Assembly: GCA_030694265.1 (NCBI GenBank)
Contig: JAUXYP010000006.1
Span: 62,001 to 126,000, forward strand
Reading direction: 5' to 3'
DNA: 64,000 bases
Source: Sulfuricurvum sp.
GTDB taxonomy: Bacteria; Campylobacterota; Campylobacteria; Campylobacterales; Sulfurimonadaceae
A model generated the notes under the pieces. It did no database searches, was not told the origin of the DNA, and was given only the letters and a program-made list of their open reading frames with translations. Made by a program: the position numbers and the translations under genes. Positions 24,869 through 33,343 of the stretch are shown one piece after another. Numbering within the stretch: the first letter of the stretch is position 1; each line of letters begins with the position of its first letter.

Positions 24869-26629
24869 ATGGATGTATCACGAAGAGACTTTTTCCACAT
24901 TGCCGCAGCATTAGGAATCGGATTGCCAACTTTGGCGTCTGCTACACCTAAGCGTCTTGATCAAGTAGGACTAAAAGATATTTACGGATTTAACGCAAAA
25001 GGTAAAGTGACGCTCCTGCACATCTGTGATATGCATGCCCATATCAAGCCTATGTATTGGCGGGAACCTTCAACACTTATTTCGGCTCCAAACCTTACAG
25101 GAACCCCAGGTTTCTTGTGTGGTGAGTCGTTTTTAAAGCACTATGGAATGAAGGGCAAAACCCTTGATGCCTATTTCGACACGTTTATGAATTTTGACAC
25201 CTTGGCGCACAAGTTTGGAAAGATGGGTGGGATCGCCCACATGAAAACCCTCATTAATCATGTCAAGTCAGAGCGTGGTGCTGACAATGTATTGCTTCTA
25301 GATTCAGGAGATACATGGCAGGGGACAGGTCTTGCGCTCAAAACTCAAGGTGAAGCGATTGTCAAAGCGCAAAACTATTTGGGTGTAGACGTGATGGTCG
25401 GTCACTGGGAGTTTACCTATGGTAAAAAACGAGTACGTGAACTCATCGAAATGCTCAAAGGAAAGTTTATTTCACAAAACATTGTCGGTGATGATTCCTT
25501 TGCCGATGATTATGAAGAATTGATTTTTGAACCGTACACGATTATGGAACGAGGCGGTGCGAAGATCGGGATTATCGGTCAATCGTTTCCATTTACCTCA
25601 ACTGCAAATCCAAAAGAGTTTACCCAAGGGTGGAGTTTTGGATTACGTCTTGATACGCTCCAAACGTATGTGGATAAATTGCGCAAAGAAGAGAAAGTAG
25701 ATTGTGTGGTTTTACTGTCACATGACGGCTTTAGTGTTGACCAAGAGGTCGCGCGTCAGGTCAAGGGGATAGATTTTATCCTCAGCGGCCATACACATGA
25801 TCCATCACCGCGTCCTACGGTGATTAATGGTACAGTTATCATCATCGCAGGAAGCCACGGTAAATACGTCGGACGTCTGGATATTGATATCCAAAACCAC
25901 AAAGTCAAAGGGTACGAGTACAAACTCATCCCGGTGGCTGCCAATCTTATCCCTGCTGATCCGGAGGGGGTTGCCTTAGTCAATTCTCTCTATGCTCCGC
26001 ATGAAAAAGAGTTTGGAGAAGTTCTGGGTGTGACAAAAAACATCTTGTACAAACGCGACACGTTTCACTCACCTTTTGATGAGTTGATTAATGACTCGAT
26101 TATGGATGCAATGGACTCTGACATCTCGTTTACTCCGGGATACCGTTGGGGAACTACGGTTCTAGGCGGCGAGCAGATCACGATGGATAATGTCTATGAC
26201 ATGACGGCGATTACGTATCCAAATGTTTATACGTTTGAGATGGGTGGATTGCAGATCCGAAATGTTCTAGAGGACATCGCGGACAACGTTTTCAATGCGA
26301 ACCCGTTATACCAACAAGGGGGCGATATGAGTCGTCTTGGCGGTGTAACCTATGATATTAAAATCGGTGCTCCAAGTGGGAAACGTATCACAAATATCAT
26401 GGTAAAAGGCAAACCATTAGATGACCGTAAGGTTTATAAAGTTTCCTCATGGGGCGGAAACTTGCAAAATGCAGGGACTAACTTAAATGATCAATTGACT
26501 CGTCCTGTTTATGATATAACTGCTGGTTATATTAGAAAACAAAAAAAGGTCGATATAAGCGGTAATAGCAATGTTAACATTATGGATTACGATTGTGGGT
26601 GCCCTCGCAAGGGCTCAAAAAGCTGCTAA
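24869..26629 (+). CDS. soxB: SoxB, sulfate thiol esterase (S-sulfosulfanyl-cysteine sulfohydrolase)
   Basis: A 586-residue dimanganese phosphoesterase-fold enzyme that hydrolyses sulfate from SoxYZ-bound intermediates. It starts with a twin-arginine signal (VSRRDFFHIAAALGIG). Metal and catalytic motifs are D54-M-H56-A-H58, LLDSGDTWQGTGLA, GHWEFTYG and SGHTHDPSPRP. The 5'-nucleotidase C-terminal domain follows. The protein ends with an unusual cysteine-rich tail (C576, C578, C586 in CGCPRKGSKSC). The stop lies inside a hairpin at 26619-26637. Confidence 0.95.
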   Translation: MDVSRRDFFHIAAALGIGLPTLASATPKRLDQVGLKDIYGFNAKGKVTLLHICDMHAHIKPMYWREPSTLISAPNLTGTPGFLCGESFLKHYGMKGKTLDAYFDTFMNFDTLAHKFGKMGGIAHMKTLINHVKSERGADNVLLLDSGDTWQGTGLALKTQGEAIVKAQNYLGVDVMVGHWEFTYGKKRVRELIEMLKGKFISQNIVGDDSFADDYEELIFEPYTIMERGGAKIGIIGQSFPFTSTANPKEFTQGWSFGLRLDTLQTYVDKLRKEEKVDCVVLLSHDGFSVDQEVARQVKGIDFILSGHTHDPSPRPTVINGTVIIIAGSHGKYVGRLDIDIQNHKVKGYEYKLIPVAANLIPADPEGVALVNSLYAPHEKEFGEVLGVTKNILYKRDTFHSPFDELINDSIMDAMDSDISFTPGYRWGTTVLGGEQITMDNVYDMTAITYPNVYTFEMGGLQIRNVLEDIADNVFNANPLYQQGGDMSRLGGVTYDIKIGAPSGKRITNIMVKGKPLDDRKVYKVSSWGGNLQNAGTNLNDQLTRPVYDITAGYIRKQKKVDISGNSNVNIMDYDCGCPRKGSKSC

Positions 26630-26637
26630 GCAGTTTT
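26601..26637 (+). terminator. Two adjacent hairpins at the soxB end (attenuator-like)
   Basis: GCCCT-CGCA-AGGGC (26601-26614) forms a five-pair GC stem. It is followed by an eight-pair stem (26619-26637, loop TAA) ending in TTTT, spanning the soxB stop codon. The T run is short, so partial termination or transcript stabilisation between sox and the porin gene is more likely than full termination. Confidence 0.4.
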
Positions 26638-26658
26638 AAATTTATCTGAGGAGATTAT

Positions 26659-28158
26659 ATGAAATTAGTAAATCTTAGTATTGCGGCAGCAGCTGCATGT
26701 ATGTTCGCAACGTCAGCGCACGCGCTTAAAAGTGGAGATCGTAACGTAAAAGGTAATTATCAAGTTGAATACACAAAAGTTCCAGGAAATGTGAATTCTT
26801 TGGCAGAAATGTTTACTGAGGCTGAGCTGTATGGTCGCCTACGTTCTAATGCATTTTTATGGGAGTGGGAAAATGAAAGTTCTGCTGTTCAAGATAATGA
26901 CATGTGGGGTTTGGGCGGTAGTTTAGTAGCAAAAACAGGTTTCTATAATGGTTTTGGTGCGACAGTAGGCTTTTATGGAACAACGCAAGTTTTAGATGAC
27001 AATACGATTCCAGGCAGTACAACCAACTTTGGTAAAGCAGGTAAAGATACCTATCGTACGCGTGTTGATGGAACAGAAGCTAATATCGGAGTGTTTGCTG
27101 AGGCATTTTTAGAATACAAAGCAGGTAAAACGGATGTAAAAGTGGGCCGTCAAGGGATTGACAGTATGATGCTGGCTACGAACGATACTAAAATGGTTCC
27201 AAATACGTTTGAAGCAGTAGTTGTTGAAAACAGCGATATTGCCAATACGAAACTTCGTGCTGGTTATATCATGTCTCAAAAACTTCGTGATCATCAAACC
27301 TTTCACAGTATTATTGCATTTGAGAAATACAATGAAAATGATGATTCAGGTGCACATAAAGGATTGACTCCTGATCTTATTAGTGCAGCAGGAGAAGATG
27401 TTAATCCTGAGATGATATTAGTTACAGCTCAAAATACCTCTATTCCAAATTTAAAATTGAATGGGGAGTATGTAGGTGTCAGCGGATTTGTCAATACTGC
27501 TATTGCGGAAGCCAACTATAAAATCAAATTAAATGACGCATGGACATTGACTCCTGGTGTGCGATATTTACATCAAATGGATGATGGTGCAGGTGCAATT
27601 GGTGGAGCTTCATTGAGCGGTGTATTTAAAGGTAATACGACCTATACTGGTCTTCCTTTTGGTTATACAAATCCAAACAGTGCTGATGGTAGTATCATAA
27701 TGGCTCGTTTGGTAGCAGCTAACGGGCCTTTAGAACTTTCAGCAGGGTATTCTAAAGTCTCTGATGATGCCGATATTATCGCTCCATGGCGCGGATTCCC
27801 GACTGGCGGATATACTCGTTCAATGGCGCAAGTAGATTGGATTGCAAACACTAAAAATTGGGCAGTAAAAGCAGTATATGATTTTGATAAAGCGGGTGTT
27901 GTTTCAGGATTGAAAGTAGCAGCTGATTATGAAAATATGAATTTTGATGATGCTAAAGCATGGAAATCAACTTTTACAGATCGTACTATTTTCCATGTTG
28001 ATGCATGGCAAACATTTAAGGCGCTTCCAAATACAGAGTTTAAATTCCGTTTTGCAACGATCGATGCTGAGCCTGCATACACCAGTGCAACCGTTCAATC
28101 TAGTATCGATAATAACTCGTACAACGAATACCGTTTCGAAATTAACTACCTTTTCTAA
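26659..28158 (+). CDS. Outer-membrane porin of the epsilonproteobacterial major-porin type
   Basis: A 499-residue protein with a clear signal peptide (about 1-22, ending TSAHA). The rest alternates polar and aromatic residues as in a beta barrel, and it ends YRFEINYLF with the terminal Phe of outer-membrane barrels. The motif DVKVGRQGIDSMMLATNDTK resembles the OprD/major-porin family of this group. It follows soxB after 29 bases, with GAGGAG as ribosome site, and may admit thiosulfate or release sulfate. The substrate is inference from position only. Confidence 0.8.
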   Translation: MKLVNLSIAAAAACMFATSAHALKSGDRNVKGNYQVEYTKVPGNVNSLAEMFTEAELYGRLRSNAFLWEWENESSAVQDNDMWGLGGSLVAKTGFYNGFGATVGFYGTTQVLDDNTIPGSTTNFGKAGKDTYRTRVDGTEANIGVFAEAFLEYKAGKTDVKVGRQGIDSMMLATNDTKMVPNTFEAVVVENSDIANTKLRAGYIMSQKLRDHQTFHSIIAFEKYNENDDSGAHKGLTPDLISAAGEDVNPEMILVTAQNTSIPNLKLNGEYVGVSGFVNTAIAEANYKIKLNDAWTLTPGVRYLHQMDDGAGAIGGASLSGVFKGNTTYTGLPFGYTNPNSADGSIIMARLVAANGPLELSAGYSKVSDDADIIAPWRGFPTGGYTRSMAQVDWIANTKNWAVKAVYDFDKAGVVSGLKVAADYENMNFDDAKAWKSTFTDRTIFHVDAWQTFKALPNTEFKFRFATIDAEPAYTSATVQSSIDNNSYNEYRFEINYLF

Positions 28159-28168
28159 AGGATTAAAC

Positions 28169-29071
28169 ATGCGTTGGATATTGCCATTACTTATTTCTTT
28201 CTCAACGTTGAATGCGTATGAGTTCGCGCTCACCCCAAAGCGCGTCACCCCAGAGGTGACCTGTTTTTTTGGGGAACCTGCGGCGATGGATAAGAATAAT
28301 AACGGCAATATGGTTAACACCTGTTATATTGATACAAAAAAAAGTTACGTTGTGATTGACAGCGGCTCTTCGTACCTGTATGCCGATGCGGCATACAAAG
28401 CGATGCAAAAAATCAAACCATTGCCTGTTGAATTGGTGATTAATACCCATGTTCACGATGATCATTGGTTGGGCAACGGATTTTTCGCTCAAAAGGGAGT
28501 TATGGTTTTGGGTTCGGATGACTTTATTCATAATGCTAGCATTGATTCTCCTTCCCGAATCCAAACCCATATCTCTCCAGAAGCTTACGCCATGACGATT
28601 CCAACCCTTCCTGCCGAAACAATCAGCTCCGATAGAACTTTGAAAATCGGAGAGCAAGAACTGCAACTGCATCTAATGGCAAGAAAAGCCCATAGTGATA
28701 AAGATCTAGTCGTATTTTTACCCAAATCAAAAACCCTTTTCGCGGGTGATTTGGTTTTTAATGATCGGGTCCCTTCGTTGAGAGATGGAGATATAAATGG
28801 TTGGATTGATGCATTGGATGATTTGAAAACATTGAATGCAATGACCATTATCGGAGGGCATGGATTTCGAACCGATAATAAAGCAGCGGATATGACCTAT
28901 CATTATCTGACAGATATGCGTACGCAAGTTCGGGCTGCTATCGCTGCGGGAGTGGGTATTGATGAAACAATCCACAAAGTTCAGATGCCTTCCTATCAAG
29001 ATCTCAAAATGTATGACACGTTACATCGCGGAAATGTTGATGCCGCGTACCGTATGTTGGAGTGGGAATGA
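28169..29071 (+). CDS. Exported metallo-beta-lactamase-fold hydrolase (SoxH-like)
   Basis: From ATG 28169 (AAAGGA six to eleven bases upstream) the protein has 300 residues. A longer in-frame ATG at 27944 lies inside the porin gene and is rejected. Residues 1-16 form a signal peptide. The zinc motif is H94-V-H96-D97-D98-H99 (HxHxDH), followed by LFAGDLVFNDRVPS and GGHGFRT, which complete a binuclear metal site. Related proteins occur in sox clusters (SoxH) and beside quinoprotein dehydrogenases; no reaction is established. It overlaps the next gene by ATGA. Confidence 0.82.
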   Translation: MRWILPLLISFSTLNAYEFALTPKRVTPEVTCFFGEPAAMDKNNNGNMVNTCYIDTKKSYVVIDSGSSYLYADAAYKAMQKIKPLPVELVINTHVHDDHWLGNGFFAQKGVMVLGSDDFIHNASIDSPSRIQTHISPEAYAMTIPTLPAETISSDRTLKIGEQELQLHLMARKAHSDKDLVVFLPKSKTLFAGDLVFNDRVPSLRDGDINGWIDALDDLKTLNAMTIIGGHGFRTDNKAADMTYHYLTDMRTQVRAAIAAGVGIDETIHKVQMPSYQDLKMYDTLHRGNVDAAYRMLEWE

Positions 29072-29502
29072 TCAAATTTTTTTTCATAATCGTTTTTATG
29101 TATCTCACATCTTATGCTGAAACCCAATTCGCAGAGCCAAAACCGTCTATAGACACTCCGCGTAAGATTGTTTTTTCTGTCACTGCAGGTGACGATGAAT
29201 CCATAAACCATGTTTTGAGTTCCGCAAATAATGTATTGAAATTTTACGGTCCCGAGAATGTAGAAATGGAGATTGTTGCCTACTATCATGGTATTAGAAT
29301 GCTTTTAAAAAGTGAAAAAGATATTTCAGTTCGTGTTAGAGCGCTCATGCAATATGATGTTAAATTTATTGCGTGTGGAAATACAATGGAAACGAAAAAA
29401 ATACAATCCTCAGAGCTAATTGAGGGAAGTGAAATTGTAACAGCCGGAATTGTCGAGTTGATCGAACGCATCAAGTCCGGCTCGACGTACATTAGACCTT
29501 AA
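29068..29502 (+). CDS. Exported DsrE-like protein 1
   Basis: A 144-residue protein from ATG 29068; TTGGAG sits five bases upstream, whereas the in-frame GTG at 29062 overlaps that site. It has a signal peptide (about 1-17). The core shows a DsrE/F alternating fold: KIVFSVTAGDDESINHVLSS, EIVAYYHGIRMLL, and DVKFIACGNTM with a single conserved cysteine C103. Cytoplasmic DsrE proteins carry sulfur on that cysteine; this version is periplasmic. It overlaps the SoxH-like gene and is followed by a second relative after 11 bases. Confidence 0.78.
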   Translation: MIKFFFIIVFMYLTSYAETQFAEPKPSIDTPRKIVFSVTAGDDESINHVLSSANNVLKFYGPENVEMEIVAYYHGIRMLLKSEKDISVRVRALMQYDVKFIACGNTMETKKIQSSELIEGSEIVTAGIVELIERIKSGSTYIRP

Positions 29503-29513
29503 AAGGAAATAGT

Positions 29514-29975
29514 ATGAAAAAATGGTTATTAATCTTGAGTTTATCTGTATTATTAAGTGCAGAAGAAATCGTTCATAAAGTTGTTTTTAATTTAACGACC
29601 GGTGATTTAAAAACATTTGAAAAAATAATTTTGAGTGGTATCCCTGCACAGAAAACATATTTCGAAAATAAGATGGAAGAACTGAATGTAGCAGTGGTTA
29701 TACATGGCGATGCCTATAAGTTTTTTCTAAAAGATCCGGGTTCGACCAAATATAAAAATGAGACTCTCTTACTTGAAACGCGTGAAGTACTGGAAAAGCG
29801 ACTTCAAAGTTTAAGTCGGGATTATCATGTTGAGTTTTTGATTTGCGCGGTAGGAATGAAAAAAAACGATTTAACAGAAAAGGATATTTATCCTTTTGTT
29901 ACTCCGGTTGCTAATTCAACCATTGGATTAATCGAAAAGCAAAACGAAGGCTATGCGTACATACCTGTACACTAA
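29514..29975 (+). CDS. Exported DsrE-like protein 2
   Basis: The 153-residue product has a short signal peptide (about 1-16, ending LLSAEE). It shares the layout of the preceding protein: HKVVFNLTTGDLKTFEKIIL, then VAVVIHGDAYKFF and YHVEFLICAVGM with a lone cysteine C111 at the DsrE-equivalent position. Sequence identity with its neighbour is low, so the two are probably old paralogues or heteromeric partners. In cytoplasmic DsrEFH, subunits of different types assemble into one complex; that this pair does so is only a suggestion. Confidence 0.75.
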   Translation: MKKWLLILSLSVLLSAEEIVHKVVFNLTTGDLKTFEKIILSGIPAQKTYFENKMEELNVAVVIHGDAYKFFLKDPGSTKYKNETLLLETREVLEKRLQSLSRDYHVEFLICAVGMKKNDLTEKDIYPFVTPVANSTIGLIEKQNEGYAYIPVH

Positions 29976-29999
29976 TATTAAGTTTAAAAAGGAATGAAA

Positions 30000-30917
30000 A
30001 TGAAAAAAAATGTACTATTGGCATGGCTGATTTTAGGAATGGTCTCATTACAGGGGGCAGGTGATTTACGTATCTTCAGTGTACCCAATGCAGACGGAAA
30101 GATCAATGCAAAAGTAATTGAAAAAGAACTCGAAACCAATGGTTTTGTAATTTCGGCTAACACCGAAATGAATGGTCCATTTGTAAAACAGTTTGGAAAA
30201 AGTGATTTTACGCAATTTAATCTATTGACGGCTTTTCATAAAGGTTTATCAGGGGCATTGGTCACAGCTCATCCTGACGCAGGTATTTTTATTCCAATGG
30301 GTTTTGGTATTTACCAGCGTAACAGCGATAATACCTTTTACGTATCTGTATTGACGGCTGAAGCTATGAAAAAAATTGCCGGATTTGATGCGCCTGAATT
30401 TGCACTTATTGAAAAAGAAGTTCTTGCAACACTTAAAAAAGTGCTTCCAGGGGCAAAAATCACTATGAGTGAAACTTCTTTGCCAGCTCAGGGTGCATTG
30501 CTAACGCGTTATGTACGCCCTAGTGATGCTTCAAGTTGGGCTGCTGATAAAGAGAGTATGGAAATGACGATAGAAGAGGGGTTGAAGCCAGCAGGGTTTG
30601 TACTCTCAAACTTCACTGACTATAACTTTATTCTCAATGAGGGTGTAACCCCAAGTTCGTTTGATTTTTACGATACGTACTCAATTTGTAAACTCAAAGT
30701 GATTTACACAGTAGCCAAAACACGTCCTGAAGCAGCAGTATTTGCCCCATGTACGCTTATGGTTTATAAGAAAAAAGACAGCAATGAAATCGTTATGGGC
30801 TTCCCCGGTGTTTATAATTGGATGAGCAGTGCGCACGTCACAGACCCAGAGGGAAAAGCGGCACTATTACAAGCACAAAAGGACTTTGAAGAAGTATTGC
30901 AAGGCGCTACGGAGTAA
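30000..30917 (+). CDS. Exported tandem DUF302 protein
   Basis: The start chosen is ATG 30000, six bases after AAAAAGGA; the ATG at 29994 directly abuts that site. The 305-residue product has a signal peptide (about 1-17) and two DUF302-like halves: the first with NLLTAFHKGLSGALVTAHPD and FIPMGFGIYQR, the second with DTYSICKLKVIYTVA, RPEAAVFAPCTLMVYKKK. DUF302 is a small alpha-beta fold of unknown function often found near redox or sulfur genes. It is the last gene before the hairpin at 30904-30930. Confidence 0.75.
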   Translation: MKKNVLLAWLILGMVSLQGAGDLRIFSVPNADGKINAKVIEKELETNGFVISANTEMNGPFVKQFGKSDFTQFNLLTAFHKGLSGALVTAHPDAGIFIPMGFGIYQRNSDNTFYVSVLTAEAMKKIAGFDAPEFALIEKEVLATLKKVLPGAKITMSETSLPAQGALLTRYVRPSDASSWAADKESMEMTIEEGLKPAGFVLSNFTDYNFILNEGVTPSSFDFYDTYSICKLKVIYTVAKTRPEAAVFAPCTLMVYKKKDSNEIVMGFPGVYNWMSSAHVTDPEGKAALLQAQKDFEEVLQGATE

Positions 30918-30930
30918 ATCTCCGCAGCGC
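30904..30930 (+). terminator. Strong hairpin at the end of the sox transcription unit
   Basis: An 11-base arm (30904-30914) pairs with 30920-30930 with one A-C mismatch, around a five-base loop that contains the DUF302 stop codon region. It is followed by TCTTCTT rather than a pure T run. It is the strongest stem in the sox region and probably ends or processes the transcript. Confidence 0.65.
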
Positions 30931-31016
30931 TCTTCTTGGCTCGTGCAATACCGGATTCTTTATTGTATGTGATATTGTATTATCGGTAAAATCTTTTTAT
31001 AAAAGAAAGGGCTCTT

Positions 31017-31526
31017 ATGCTTACACGTTCTATTCTATTTTCAACGGCTTTTATTTTCTCATCCGCACTTATTGGCGCGTCACTTGCGGATATTAAAATG
31101 CCGGACAATGGATTGTCTTTTCGTGAGGTAGAAGGGTATCAGGATTATAAGGTTGTTGCTACACATTATCGTTCTGACAAAAAAGAGTTGCGCTATATTA
31201 TGGCAAACCCAATTGCGATAGAAGCACTTATGGCAAAAAAACAGCCGCTTCCTGAGGGAAGCAAGATTGTTAAAGTTGCCTGGAGTATTAAACCGATGAC
31301 AACATTCCCAGATGCACTTGAAGCGGATCAAATTCAACGCGTCGAATATATGCTAAAAGACTCAAAACACTATAATCAAAACGGCGACCACTGGGGGTAC
31401 GCACGATACGTTAAAAAAGGGGATGAGTATGTACCGTATGCAAAAGGTGCCGCAGAGTGTATTGCCTGTCATGCATCGGTTGCTTCAGATGATTATCTCT
31501 TCACAAGTTTTCAAAAGACCTATTAA
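31017..31526 (+). CDS. Cytochrome P460-family protein
   Basis: A 169-residue periplasmic protein with a signal peptide (about 1-24) and one haem motif C148-I-A-C-H152 at the C terminus. The body fits the cytochrome P460 family: YQDYKVVATHYRSDKKELRY, PEGSKIVKVAWSIKP, DHWGYARYVKKGDEYVPY. Family members with a haem-lysine crosslink oxidise hydroxylamine; whether the crosslinking lysine is present cannot be decided by eye. It lies after the sox terminator hairpin and has its own ribosome site GAAAGGG, so it may be a separate transcript. Confidence 0.82.
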   Translation: MLTRSILFSTAFIFSSALIGASLADIKMPDNGLSFREVEGYQDYKVVATHYRSDKKELRYIMANPIAIEALMAKKQPLPEGSKIVKVAWSIKPMTTFPDALEADQIQRVEYMLKDSKHYNQNGDHWGYARYVKKGDEYVPYAKGAAECIACHASVASDDYLFTSFQKTY

Positions 31527-31657
31527 TAATTTCGGCATAAAGACGCTATGGAATGACCCAAAAATACTAGACACTTTGATTTAGGTCGGCATGGAATACG
31601 AGTAGGAGAAGTGTAAATATATTATAAAAACTTATTTATATGAATAACTATTCAAAG

Positions 31658-33010
31658 TCATTTTGCGAAATTTTTGATAACACCAACTTGATTGCGTCCA
31701 TGTTCTTTAGCATGATATAGTCCCATATCCGCTCGCTTAAACAATCCAGAAAAAGTATCCTTTTCTTCCAATGTACTGATGCCTTGACTGATAGTTATAT
31801 GAGAGACTTCAGGACATTCAGCTTCAGCTACCGCTAAACGTAATTTTTCTGCCAATACTGCAATATTTTTCAAATCAGTATTTGGGCTTAATACGAGAAA
31901 TTCTTCTCCCCCCCAGCGGGCAAAAATATCGATTTTACGAATATTTTTCTGTACGATTTCAACCAAGTACTTTAATACCACATCTCCAGTATTATGCCCG
32001 TAGGTATCATTAACCAGTTTAAAATGGTCTATATCTATGATAATTAAAGAAAGCGGTTCTGAAAATCGTCGTGAGCGCTCCATTTCCAAAATTAACAGTT
32101 GCTCAAATTTATGCCGATTATAGATTCCGGTCAGTTGATCAATCATTGCGATACGATCAACTTCCTGACGCATAAGCATTTCTCGCGTCACATCTTTACC
32201 GGTTGATACAAATCCGACTATCTCCCCTTTATCATCTTTTAGAGGTGTAATCGTTTTATCTTCATAAAACAGATCCCCATCTTTCTTTTTATTAATCAAT
32301 GTAGCCCTATAAACATTGCCTTCTAGAATTGTTGTCCATAAGTTCTTATAAAAATTTCTATTATGCTGATGGGATTTAAATAATTTTGGAGTATTTCCCA
32401 ACAGTTCTTCCCGAGAATAGCCAACATGATAACAAAATGCCTGATTTACATAGGTTATCATACCTACTTTGTCCGTTAGCATAACCGAATCATCAATCTG
32501 TTCCACTACTATGGAAAGCTTTTTAATCTCCATGTGTGCTTGCAATTGTTGTGTAATGTCTCGAATAGATTTCAAAATACAAGGCTGTCCATGGTACGTT
32601 ATGAGCTTTGCATAAACTTCAACATCCATACGATCTCCATTTTTACACATATGCTTCACCCGAATCGTCACATATCCATTTTTTTTCATCTTCTCAGATG
32701 CTTCTTTAAGTCTGCGAGGATCACCATTTTCACATTCAGGAGCAATAATCTGTTTAATCGTCATTCCCATCATCTCTTCATGGGTATAGCCTCGTGTTCT
32801 CCAAGCAGTTTCATTTAGATAGAGAAATCTTCCTTCTAAATCATGCAGCATGATAGAATCCTGAATCGAATCAAAAATCATCGCTTGCTCACGTAAAGTT
32901 TCTTCTTGTTTAAGCTTATCTGAAAGTACTTCTTCCGACCCATCCAAATTTTTATTAAGATTTACTGTGAGTTCCTCGTTGGTAAGCATATGCTCAAAAG
33001 ATTTATTCAA
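31658..33010 (-). CDS. PAS-PAS-GGDEF diguanylate cyclase
   Basis: The 450-residue cytoplasmic protein has PAS domains at about 38-155 and 163-280, and a GGDEF domain at about 285-445. The catalytic loop WGGEEF is intact, together with MIDQLTGIYNRHKF and IDIDHFKLVNDTYGH, so it should synthesise cyclic di-GMP. The second PAS has the common segment ELLGNTPKLFKSHQHNRNFY. Translation starts at TTG 33010, where GGAG lies five bases upstream. No membrane span is seen. It points toward the sox cluster but is a separate unit. Confidence 0.9.
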   Translation of the reverse strand: MNKSFEHMLTNEELTVNLNKNLDGSEEVLSDKLKQEETLREQAMIFDSIQDSIMLHDLEGRFLYLNETAWRTRGYTHEEMMGMTIKQIIAPECENGDPRRLKEASEKMKKNGYVTIRVKHMCKNGDRMDVEVYAKLITYHGQPCILKSIRDITQQLQAHMEIKKLSIVVEQIDDSVMLTDKVGMITYVNQAFCYHVGYSREELLGNTPKLFKSHQHNRNFYKNLWTTILEGNVYRATLINKKKDGDLFYEDKTITPLKDDKGEIVGFVSTGKDVTREMLMRQEVDRIAMIDQLTGIYNRHKFEQLLILEMERSRRFSEPLSLIIIDIDHFKLVNDTYGHNTGDVVLKYLVEIVQKNIRKIDIFARWGGEEFLVLSPNTDLKNIAVLAEKLRLAVAEAECPEVSHITISQGISTLEEKDTFSGLFKRADMGLYHAKEHGRNQVGVIKNFAK

Positions 33011-33027
33011 CTATACTCCAAATTTTA

Positions 33028-33171
33028 TTGCTAGTGTTAATACAAAATGGATTAGCATACAGCACCGCCGAGTATGAAATTAGTATTGGTCTTGCAGGGG
33101 AACAATCCAAATATGACAAAACAAAATTTAGGAGAATTATGTTTCGACGGTGTTGTATGATAAGGCCATAG
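33028..33171 (+). pseudogene. Possible relic of a secreted protein gene
   Basis: Forty-seven codons from TTG 33028 read as a hydrophobic leader (LLVLIQNGLAYS) followed by TAEYEISIGLAGEQSKYDKT, which looks like the start of a mature outer-membrane protein. After about residue 35 the frame loses protein character and stops. No ribosome site precedes it. It may be a decayed fragment; evidence is weak. Confidence 0.25.
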
Positions 33172-33334
33172 CAAAGAAAATTTCTGTTGCATAGATAGTT
33201 TAACTTTTGTTTGTAAAAATTGCGTAAAATTATGTGATATTTTTGTGATACTATTTTCTCTATCTATATCGCCCAAAAATAATGGTAGACAAAGATGGAT
33301 TGATAACATATCATGCTTTATAAGTGTCAAAATA

Positions 33335-33343
33335 TGCTAAAAT
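33335..33343 (+). promoter_or_regulatory. Extended -10 promoter for the DHH phosphoesterase operon
   Basis: TGCTAAAAT (extended -10) lies 38-46 bases upstream of the ATG at 33381. A predicted start near 33350 gives a leader of about 30 nt with AAGAG before the ATG. Confidence 0.45.

Noticed and set aside
27944..28168. Upstream extension of the SoxH-like gene by 75 codons
   Set aside because: The extension lies inside the porin gene in another frame; ATG 28169 has a good ribosome site and is followed by a proper signal peptide.
22664..31526. The sox region as a recently acquired island
   Set aside because: Start signals, base composition and coding style look like the neighbouring genes, and no integrase, tRNA junction or flanking repeats are visible; only a doubtful insertion scar lies at its end.
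33052..33330. Minus-strand frame of 92 codons in the 370-base spacer
   Set aside because: No ribosome site, no domain, and composition typical of random AT-rich sequence.
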